The notes beneath the pieces are model-generated. The model saw nothing but the letters and a program-made list of their open reading frames with translations, made no database searches and was not told the origin of the DNA. Position numbers and translations under genes: made by a program. A stretch of 64,000 bases of DNA, taken from Desulfovibrio aminophilus (GTDB lineage Bacteria > Desulfobacterota > Desulfovibrionia > Desulfovibrionales > Desulfovibrionaceae). Positions 58,076 to 64,000 of the stretch are shown one piece after another (position 1 is the first letter of the stretch; the number at the start of each line of letters is the position of its first letter). The stretch is taken from assembly GCF_023660105.1 (NCBI RefSeq), contig NZ_JAMHGA010000034.1, positions 1 to 64,000 on the forward strand, given 5' to 3'.

Positions 58076-58312
58076 TCAGCGCGCGGCGGGCGGCCGCCCG
58101 GAGAAGACTTCAGCCTCCCAGGCCTCCACGTAGTAGAGGCTCGTGCCGGGATTCTTGGCCCAGGCGCAGTCGCCGTGGAAGCTCCGCTCCACGGGCCAGG
58201 CGCTCTTCCGGGACAGGGCTTCGTCCAGGCTGCCGGCCTCGACGATTTCCTCGGGCGTGGCCGAGAGTTCTCCCTGGGGACCCCAGATGTAGCGGACCTT
58301 GTACTGGTTCAC
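58076..58312 (-). CDS. Small hypothetical protein
   Basis: 78 aa starting at GTG 58312, with GGAGG 7 nt upstream. Soluble, aromatic-rich (NQYKVRYIWGPQG; SLYYVEAWEAEVF); no family recognised and no signal or membrane segment. Lies between the exporter operon's terminator and the DUF3365 kinase, all on the minus strand. Confidence 0.6.
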   Translation of the reverse strand: MNQYKVRYIWGPQGELSATPEEIVEAGSLDEALSRKSAWPVERSFHGDCAWAKNPGTSLYYVEAWEAEVFSGRPPAAR

Positions 58313-58324
58313 GATTGCCCTCCG

Positions 58325-58360
58325 TGGGAAAAGGCGGGGCGGACGGTTTCGTCCGCCCCG
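58325..58360 (-). terminator. Terminator of the YeiH-like exporter operon
   Basis: CGGGGCGGAC (58335-58344) pairs with GTCCGCCCCG (58351-58360), 6-nt loop; on the minus strand the stem is followed by CCTTTTCC. It lies 14 nt after the 56-aa gene's stop. Confidence 0.65.
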
Positions 58361-58373
58361 CGCGGTCGTGCGA

Positions 58374-58544
58374 TCAGACGCCGTGGGCGCCGGGAATGAA
58401 GCTGCTCACGAAGTAGAGCACCACCAGGAGCACGACGCCCAGACCGAAACCCCAGGCGCAGAGCTTCTTCTCCACGCTGCTCAGGGGTTCGTACTCCATC
58501 TTCTGGATTTCCTCTTGAAACTTGAGATCCTTCATCTGTTCCAT
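58374..58544 (-). CDS. Small single-pass membrane protein, 56 aa
   Basis: Reading the minus strand from ATG 58544 (AAGGAG 8 nt upstream) gives a 56-aa protein. It has a charged N-terminal half (MEQMKDLKFQEEIQKMEYE) and one hydrophobic helix (WGFGLGVVLLVVLYFVSSF, ~residues 33-51), ending at TGA 58374-58376. It follows the YeiH-like exporter gene after 19 bp and precedes a terminator, so it is co-transcribed with it. No family recognised. Likely an accessory or regulatory subunit of the exporter (inference). Confidence 0.72.
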   Translation of the reverse strand: MEQMKDLKFQEEIQKMEYEPLSSVEKKLCAWGFGLGVVLLVVLYFVSSFIPGAHGV

Positions 58545-58563
58545 TGTATTTTCTCCTTGATCA

Positions 58564-60006
58564 TCAGGCCGTGGCGATCGGGGGCAGCATGCCGTGGAAG
58601 AACAGCCAGGAGATGAACAGGCCCACCCAGATGATGAACCCGAACAGGCAGACCACGTACACGGTGGTCAGCTTGCCGATGCCCTCCTCCATGAGCTTCT
58701 TGAAGTTGGAGACCACGCCGATGGTGAAGAAGGTCAGCACGAAGAAGACCCGGCGCAGGGAGCCCAGGGCTCCCACCATGGTCTTGCCCATGCCCATGCC
58801 TTCGGCGGACTGGGTGCAGACGATGAGCAGCAGGAGGAAGGTCAGGATGTAGCCGAGGACGAAGCGGGGGAAGCGCTGCCAGACTTCGCCGAAGCTCATG
58901 CGCTGGCCTTCCTTGCACTCGATCTTGGCGCACCAGAGCCAGGCCAGGACGAAGGACCACAGACCGATGAACACGTCGATGAAGACCTTCACCGTGGTGG
59001 TGACCATGACCACCCAGCCTTCCTGGTACTTCAGGCCGTCCACGCTCAGGGCCTTGGCTCGGATGAGCGCGTCGGCGATGGCGCCGCTGGCCACCGCGCC
59101 GCCGTCGGACTTGACCGCCAGGCCCATCCAGCCGCCGGCCACCATGGGCTCGCCGTGGAGGAACCAGGCCGCCACGAAGGGCAGGATGAGCATCTCCACG
59201 CAGGTGAACACGACCACCAGCGAGGAGACCATGATCGGCACCACGGGCCGGGCGCGGATGGCGCCGCCGGTGGCGATGGCCGCGGACACGCCGCAGATGG
59301 AGATGCCCGAGGCCAGGGGCGCGGCCCATTCACGGCTGAACTTGAAGTACTTGCGCGAGACGTAATAGACCACGGTCCAGTAGATCAGGTAGGCCTCGAC
59401 GATGGCGCACAGGCCCCGGAAGATGATCGAGGAGGCCAGGCCCATGGCGTCGGCGGCCTTCACGCCCAACTCCGCGCCCATGATGACGATGGCGATCTTG
59501 ACGAACATCTCGGGACGGCAGGCTTCCTTGAGCTGCTCGGAGAGTCCGGGCATGAAGTTGCCGACGAAGATGCCCGCCAGCAGGGCCAGGATGAACCCGG
59601 CCTCGCCGGTGAGCCCCAGGGACCAGGGGATGCCGGCCTTGGCCAGCTTGTCCGGGGTGACGGCGATGTAGGCGTAATGGCCCGCCGCGAAACAGAGGTA
59701 GCTGACGAAGAATACGATGGTGAAGCCCTTGATGAACTTGCCCACGTCGCCCCGCAGCAGCTTGACGGCCCAGGCGAGAATCCCCGTGATGGCCACGTAG
59801 GTGATGAGCAGCGACGCGATGCCCGGCAGGCTCTTGTAGGCCCCCGTCGACGCCGAGAGCATCTTGTCCAGGCTGAGCCAGGTGTTGGACTTGACTGCCC
59901 AACCCAGCAAGTCCACTCCCAGGATGTTGAAACCCGAAAGAACGAAGATGAGCGACCCGACGAGCAGGGCCATCTTGTCTTCGGTGAACCCGACCTTTCC
60001 CTTCAT
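58564..60006 (-). CDS. YeiH/UPF0324-family putative sulfate (sulfite) exporter
   Basis: 480 aa from the ATG at 60006; GGGAGG lies 5 nt upstream, so the earlier in-frame ATG at 60018 is less likely. About eleven membrane segments; ASGISICGVSAAIATGGAIRARP and VKIAIVIMGAELGVKAAD are typical of the family (PSE, to which SuyZ from a cysteate/sulfolactate degrader was assigned, from memory). It is ~130 residues longer than E. coli YeiH. Near suyAB it may move sulfite or sulfate. Its sigma-54 promoter (60105-60120) links it to the same regulation. Confidence 0.8.
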   Translation of the reverse strand: MKGKVGFTEDKMALLVGSLIFVLSGFNILGVDLLGWAVKSNTWLSLDKMLSASTGAYKSLPGIASLLITYVAITGILAWAVKLLRGDVGKFIKGFTIVFFVSYLCFAAGHYAYIAVTPDKLAKAGIPWSLGLTGEAGFILALLAGIFVGNFMPGLSEQLKEACRPEMFVKIAIVIMGAELGVKAADAMGLASSIIFRGLCAIVEAYLIYWTVVYYVSRKYFKFSREWAAPLASGISICGVSAAIATGGAIRARPVVPIMVSSLVVVFTCVEMLILPFVAAWFLHGEPMVAGGWMGLAVKSDGGAVASGAIADALIRAKALSVDGLKYQEGWVVMVTTTVKVFIDVFIGLWSFVLAWLWCAKIECKEGQRMSFGEVWQRFPRFVLGYILTFLLLLIVCTQSAEGMGMGKTMVGALGSLRRVFFVLTFFTIGVVSNFKKLMEEGIGKLTTVYVVCLFGFIIWVGLFISWLFFHGMLPPIATA

Positions 60007-60104
60007 GTTTCCTCCCATTCCGTTGTGTAAGTGTGCCGGCCCGCGCGGCCGGTTCCGGGAAACCGGCTCACCGGAAGCGGACGCGCGGACGGCGTGTTCA
60101 CTTC

Positions 60105-60120
60105 AGCAACAAGCGGGCCA
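60105..60120 (-). promoter_or_regulatory. Sigma-54 promoter of the YeiH-like exporter operon
   Basis: Minus strand TGGCCCG-CTTG-TTGCT: TGGC and TTGCT boxes at exact sigma-54 spacing. Predicted start ~60094, giving an ~88-nt leader before the ATG at 60006. Confidence 0.7.
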
Positions 60121-60200
60121 GAGTGAATGGGGCGAAAAAGCGTTTTATTCCGGTGTGGTGTGAAGCGAAAAAAAGGGCAAGGTGCATACTCTTCGACCGT

Positions 60201-60224
60201 GCCTGCCAACTGGAGTTGGCAGGC
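60201..60224 (-). promoter_or_regulatory. 24-bp palindrome, possible activator site for the exporter promoter
   Basis: GCCTGCCAACT (60201-60211) and AGTTGGCAGGC (60214-60224) around GG. The centre is ~118 bp upstream of the predicted sigma-54 start. It also lies 27 nt after the nspC stop, so it may serve as a transcript-end hairpin, though no T run follows. Confidence 0.45.
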
Positions 60225-60250
60225 GGCCGGAGAGCGGCGCGGCCCGAATC

Positions 60251-61402
60251 TCAGGAAAGGCGTTCCTTGAAATCCGGGTAGCCGAAGCTCCTGACGAGAC
60301 GCGGCTTGGCCTCGCCCGGCTCCAGGAGCAGGATGGCGGGCAGGTCCACGCCGTTGAAGGTGTTCGTCTTGACCATGGAGTAGATGGCCATGTCCGTGAA
60401 CACGAGCCGGTCGCCCACGGCCAGGGGCCGGTCGAAGGAGTAGTCCCCGGCCACGTCCCCGGCCAGGCAGGAGACCCCGCCCAAGCGATAGGTGAAGCGC
60501 TTTTCCCCAGGTTGCCCCGAGCCCAGGATGTGCGGCCGGTAGGGCATCTCCAGGACGTCCGGCATGTGGCAGGGCACGGCCGTGTCCAGGATGGCCTGGG
60601 GCGTTCCGCGCTCCACCACGTCCAGCACCTCGGCCACCAGGAAGCCCGCGTCCAGGGCCGCGGCCTCGCCCGGCTCCAGGTAGACCCGCAGCCCGTGGCG
60701 TTCCTGGAAGCCGCGGATGAGGCGGGTCAGCAGGCCGAGGTCGTAACCCGGCCGGGTGATGTGGTGGCCGCCGCCGAAGTTCACGTAGGACAGGCCGGGC
60801 AGGAAGCGGGCGAAGCGCTCCTCGAAGGCCGCCAGGATGCGCTCCAGGGCGTCGGCCCCGTGCTGGCAGAGGGCATGGAAGTGCAGGCCTTCGACGCCTT
60901 CGGGCAGGCGCTCGCCCAGTTCCTCGCGCAGGATGCCCAGGCGCGAGCCCGGGGCGCAGGGGTCGTAGATCGGGGTGTGGCCCTCGGAGCGGCCGGGATG
61001 CACCCGCAGGGCCAACCCGACCCGGCGCGGCGCGGCCTCGACCACCGGGCGCAGCCGTTCGAGCTGGCCCAGGGAGTTGAAGACCACGTGGTCCGCGTGG
61101 CGGACGATCTCGGTCAGGCCGGCGGGAGAGTAAGCGGCGGCGAAGGCGTGCACCTCGCCGCCGAACTCCTCGCGGCCCAGGCGGGCCTCGTTGGGCGAGC
61201 TGGCGCAGACTCCGTCCAGGGCCCAGCGCAGGTGACCGAAGCCGCTCCACATGGCGAAGGCCTTCAGGGCCAGCAGGATGCGGCAGCCCGTGTCCGAGCG
61301 CACCCGTTCCAGGATGGCCGCGTTGGCCCGCAGCCGGGCGGCGTCCACCACGAAGCAGGGGCTCGGCACGGCCCGGGGGTCGAAGCCCGGAGCGCCGCTC
61401 AC
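60251..61402 (-). CDS. nspC: Carboxynorspermidine decarboxylase
   Basis: 383 aa starting at GTG 61402, which overlaps the upstream gene's TGA by 4 bp. Alanine-racemase-fold PLP decarboxylase: PLP lysine K47 (LLALKAFAMW), GLHFHALCQ, YVNFGGGHHI, and GGVSCLAGDVAGDY with the second-subunit Cys/Asp region. Decarboxylates carboxynorspermidine or carboxyspermidine to the polyamine. Forms a polyamine operon with the synthase and, farther upstream, speA. Confidence 0.92.
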   Translation of the reverse strand: MSGAPGFDPRAVPSPCFVVDAARLRANAAILERVRSDTGCRILLALKAFAMWSGFGHLRWALDGVCASSPNEARLGREEFGGEVHAFAAAYSPAGLTEIVRHADHVVFNSLGQLERLRPVVEAAPRRVGLALRVHPGRSEGHTPIYDPCAPGSRLGILREELGERLPEGVEGLHFHALCQHGADALERILAAFEERFARFLPGLSYVNFGGGHHITRPGYDLGLLTRLIRGFQERHGLRVYLEPGEAAALDAGFLVAEVLDVVERGTPQAILDTAVPCHMPDVLEMPYRPHILGSGQPGEKRFTYRLGGVSCLAGDVAGDYSFDRPLAVGDRLVFTDMAIYSMVKTNTFNGVDLPAILLLEPGEAKPRLVRSFGYPDFKERLS

Positions 61403-62580
61403 AGCCAGGTCTCGACCCAGGGCAGGCCGCGCTTGCCCAGCTCGGCCAGGAACGGATCGGGGTCGAACTGCTCCATGTTCCAGACGCCCGGCTTGCGCCA
61501 GATTCCCTGGACCATCATGGCCGCGCCGACCATGGCCGGGACGCCCGTGGTGTAGGAGATGGCCTGGGAGTTGGTCTCCTTGTAAGCCTCCTCGTGGTCG
61601 CAGATCTGGTAGATGTAGTAGCCCTTTTCCTGGCCGTCGCCGGCCTCGCCCCGGATGACGCAGCCGATGCAGGTGCGGCCCTTGGTCAGCGGGCCCAGGG
61701 AGCCGGGGTCCGGGAGCACGGCCTTGAGGAACTGCAGGGGCACGATCTGCTGTCCCCGGTAGTCCACGGGGTCGATGCGGGTCATGCCCACGTTCTCCAG
61801 GACCTGGAGGTGCTTGAGGTAGTTCTCCGAGAAGGTCATCCAGAAGCGCGCCCGCTTGATTTCGGGGAAGTGCCGGACCAGGGACTCCAGCTCCTCGTGG
61901 TACATGAGCAGGCACTTCTTCTTGCCGATGCCCTCGGGGAAGTCGTAGGTCCAGGCGAAGGACAGGGGATCGGTCTCCACCCAGTCGCCGTGCTCGTAGT
62001 AGCGGCCCCGGGCCGTGACCTCGCGGATGTTGATCTCGGGGTTGAAGTTGGTGGCGAAGTGCTGGCCGTGGTCGCCCGCGTTGCAGTCGATGATGTCCAG
62101 GGTGTCCATGCGCCGGAAGTGGTGCTTCCTGGCGTGAGCCGTGAACACGTTGGTCACGCCCGGGTCGAAGCCCGAGCCGAGCAGGGCCATGATCCCGGCC
62201 TTCTCGAAGCGCTCCTGGTAGGCCCACTGCCACTTGTACTCGAACTTGGCCACGTCCGGCGGCTCATAGTTGGCGGTGTCCAGGTAGTCCACCCCGGTCT
62301 CCAGGCAGGCGTCCATGATGTGCAGATCCTGGTAAGGCAGGGCCACGTTGAGCACGAGCTTGGGCTGGAAGTCCTTGATGAGCGCCACCAGCTCGGGGAC
62401 GTCGTCGGCGTCCACCCCGGCGGTGTGGATGGGCCGGGGCAGCTCCCGGGCGATGGCGTCGCACTTGGATTTCGTGCGCGAGGCCAGCAGGATGTCGGAG
62501 AAGATCTCCGGGGCCTGGGCGCACTTGTGCGCCACCACGCGGCCCACGCCGCCCGCTCCGATGATGAGCACCTTCGACAT
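61399..62580 (-). CDS. Carboxynorspermidine synthase (saccharopine dehydrogenase family)
   Basis: 393 aa from the ATG at 62580 (AAGGAGG 8 nt upstream; a GTG at 62589 is inside the SD-proximal region). N-terminal Rossmann motif VLIIGAGGVGRVVAHKCA; GVDYLDTANYEPPD and GFDPGVTNVFTAHA are conserved in the family. Condenses aspartate semialdehyde with a diamine, reducing with NADPH; nspC then decarboxylates the product. Translationally coupled to nspC. Confidence 0.92.
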   Translation of the reverse strand: MSKVLIIGAGGVGRVVAHKCAQAPEIFSDILLASRTKSKCDAIARELPRPIHTAGVDADDVPELVALIKDFQPKLVLNVALPYQDLHIMDACLETGVDYLDTANYEPPDVAKFEYKWQWAYQERFEKAGIMALLGSGFDPGVTNVFTAHARKHHFRRMDTLDIIDCNAGDHGQHFATNFNPEINIREVTARGRYYEHGDWVETDPLSFAWTYDFPEGIGKKKCLLMYHEELESLVRHFPEIKRARFWMTFSENYLKHLQVLENVGMTRIDPVDYRGQQIVPLQFLKAVLPDPGSLGPLTKGRTCIGCVIRGEAGDGQEKGYYIYQICDHEEAYKETNSQAISYTTGVPAMVGAAMMVQGIWRKPGVWNMEQFDPDPFLAELGKRGLPWVETWL

Positions 62581-62595
62581 GATGTCCACCTCCTT

Positions 62596-62629
62596 GGCGC
62601 GAAGCGCCGCTGCGGGGACCCTCCCCGCA
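62596..62629 (-). repeat. Hairpins between speA and carboxynorspermidine synthase
   Basis: Two short stems: GGCGC-GAA-GCGCC (62596-62608) and TGCGGGG/CCCCGCA (62611-62617, 62623-62629). No T run on the minus strand, so probably not a full terminator. Confidence 0.4.
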
Positions 62630-62663
62630 TTTCTGGAAAAGCCGGGAACCGGCCCGGCCCGGC

Positions 62664-64000
62664 TCAGCGTTCGTAATAGGTGTAGCCGCGCAGCCCGTCC
62701 TCGAAGGCGCGCATGATCTCGCGGCGTTCGCGGGCGGTGATGCGGCCCTCGCGCACCCCACGCTCGGCGGTCTCCCGGAAGCGCGTGAGCAGGCGCTTGG
62801 GATTGAACTCCACGTAGGAGAGCACGTCGGCCACGGTGTCGCCCTCGGCCTCGCGCACGAAGTCGAAGGTTCCGTCCTCGTGGATGCGGATGGAGACCAC
62901 GTTCGTGTCGCCGAGCAGGTTGTGCAGGTCGCCCAGGGTCTCCTGGTAGGCTCCGACGAGGAACACGCCGAGGTAATATTCCTCGCTGTCGGCCAGCTCG
63001 TGCACGGGCAGGGCCTTGGCCACGCCGTGGGGGTCGATGAAGCGGTCGACCTTGCCGTCGCAGTCGCAGGTGATGTCGGCCAGGATGGCGCGGCGCGAGG
63101 GCATCTCGTCCAGACGGTGCACCGGCATGATCGGGAAGACGTGGCCGATGGCCCAGGAGTCGGGCACGGACTGGAACACGCTCATGTTGGCATAGTAGAT
63201 GTCCGAGATGGCCTCGTCCAGGTCGTCCAGCTCCGGCGGGGTCTGCTTGAGCTGCTTGAGGAGCACGGCGGCCTTGTTGACCATGTGCCAGAAGATGGTC
63301 TCGGCCAGGGCGCGCTGGCGCAGGCTCACGTGGCCGTGGCGGAAGAGCCCCCGGATCTCGTCGCGGTAGTAGACCGCGTCGTTGAGGCTCTCCTGCACGT
63401 TGCGCACGCTCATGGTGCGGGCCGCGTCGTAGAGGTTCTCGATGAGCGTCGGGGTGTCCCCGGGCAGGGCCTTGGGCAGGGGCTGGGCCTCGAAGCGCGC
63501 GGAGTCCAGGATGTTGAAGAGCAGCACCGAGTAGTAGGCCACCAGGGCGCGGCCGGACTCGGTGATGAGCACCGGGTGCTCCACGCCCTTCTCGTCCATG
63601 GTCTGCATGACCGCCTCGACCACGTCGGCGCAGTATTCGTCCAGGGTGTAGTTGCGGGAGTTGATGAAGTTGGTGTGCGAGCCGTCGTAGTCCACGGCCA
63701 GGCCGCCGCCGAGGTCCAGGTAGCCCATGGCCGCGCCCTCGTCCACCAGGCCGGAATAGACCCGGCTGGCCTCGATGACCGCCGCGCGGATGTCCCGGAT
63801 GTTCGGGATCTGGGAGCCCAGGTGGTAGTGGAGCAGGCGCAGGCAGTGGAGCATGCCCTCGGAACGCAGGCGGTCCACCACCTGGACGATCTGGGCCGTG
63901 TCCAGGCCGAAGATGGAGCGGTCGCCGCCGGAGTCGGTCCAGTGGCCCCCGGCCTTGGCCGCCAGCTTCATGCGCGCGCCGAGCATGGGCTCCACGCCCA
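62664..64000 (-). CDS. speA: Biosynthetic arginine decarboxylase (partial, 5' end outside window)
   Basis: The visible C-terminal ~445 residues include HYHLGSQIPNIRDIR, YLDLGGGLAVDYDG, ESGRALVAYYSVLLFN, ITCDCDGKVDRFID and GVFLVGAYQETLGDLHNLLGDTN (binding of the PLP phosphate, dimer-interface Cys and Asp), all typical of SpeA. The PLP lysine lies beyond the window. Makes agmatine from arginine, the entry to putrescine and then to the polyamines made by the two downstream genes. The C-terminus ends YTYYER. Confidence 0.95.
   Translation of the reverse strand, partial: GVEPMLGARMKLAAKAGGHWTDSGGDRSIFGLDTAQIVQVVDRLRSEGMLHCLRLLHYHLGSQIPNIRDIRAAVIEASRVYSGLVDEGAAMGYLDLGGGLAVDYDGSHTNFINSRNYTLDEYCADVVEAVMQTMDEKGVEHPVLITESGRALVAYYSVLLFNILDSARFEAQPLPKALPGDTPTLIENLYDAARTMSVRNVQESLNDAVYYRDEIRGLFRHGHVSLRQRALAETIFWHMVNKAAVLLKQLKQTPPELDDLDEAISDIYYANMSVFQSVPDSWAIGHVFPIMPVHRLDEMPSRRAILADITCDCDGKVDRFIDPHGVAKALPVHELADSEEYYLGVFLVGAYQETLGDLHNLLGDTNVVSIRIHEDGTFDFVREAEGDTVADVLSYVEFNPKRLLTRFRETAERGVREGRITARERREIMRAFEDGLRGYTYYER

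Overview
High-GC chromosomal DNA, most consistent with a Desulfovibrionaceae-type sulfate- or sulfite-reducing bacterium. The evidence is gene content: CheX with a HEAT-CheY protein, a DUF3365 heme-sensor kinase, several sigma-54 activators, TctABC, a UxaA/SuyB-like lyase, and the carboxynorspermidine polyamine route. No phage, transposase, integrase or CRISPR array was seen. The taxonomic call is an inference.

Layout. 1-90: the 3' end of a 5S rRNA and its terminator, so an rRNA operon ends here. 170-13.8 kb: housekeeping and accessory genes (M23 peptidase, P2A cation ATPase, an unusual OYE-USP fusion, a PAS histidine kinase, DsrE, a nitrate/sulfonate-type ABC importer with a DUF1786 protein, CsaA, a lipase-like hydrolase). 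13.8-20.6 kb: a motility and potassium block on the minus strand (cheX, HEAT-REC, motA, motB, PilZ, kup). 20.8-26.0 kb: transporters (MFS, CNT nucleoside, AEC), a metallo-beta-lactamase-fold hydrolase and DUF554. 26.15 kb: tRNA-Leu(CAA). 26.6-35.6 kb: a co-directional nucleotide-sugar operon. It encodes GDP-D-glycero-D-manno-heptose synthesis (HddA kinase; a fused HddC-like guanylyltransferase and GmhB-like phosphatase), a Cj1427-like C4 oxidase, a ColD-like PLP 3-dehydratase (catalytic Lys replaced by His), an orphan two-subunit thiamine enzyme, a GDP-fucose-synthase-like reductase, and a B12 radical SAM gene broken by a 61-bp duplication-insertion. Together they suggest a branched 3-deoxy-heptose. 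35.7-41.6 kb: an RND efflux operon. 42.2-45.7 kb: two tandem sigma-54 activators.

45.7-60.0 kb, all minus strand: a probable 3-sulfolactate (or related hydroxy-acid) utilisation locus. A good sigma-54 promoter with tandem upstream palindromes precedes suyA-suyB-tctC-tctB-tctA-LarA-like racemase-rarD-MFS. Upstream lie an NtrC-type regulator and its DUF3365/GAF/PAS kinase, a 78-aa gene, and a YeiH-family exporter with a previously overlooked 56-aa membrane protein. The exporter pair has its own sigma-54 promoter. In this reading, sulfolactate is imported, stereochemically converted by a nickel-pincer-type racemase, and split to pyruvate (electron donor) and sulfite (electron acceptor). 60.2-64.0 kb: polyamine genes (nspC, carboxynorspermidine synthase and the 3' part of speA), running off the right edge.

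Recurrent traits: 4-bp translational overlaps within operons, and three convergent gene pairs whose TAG stops share one CTAG.
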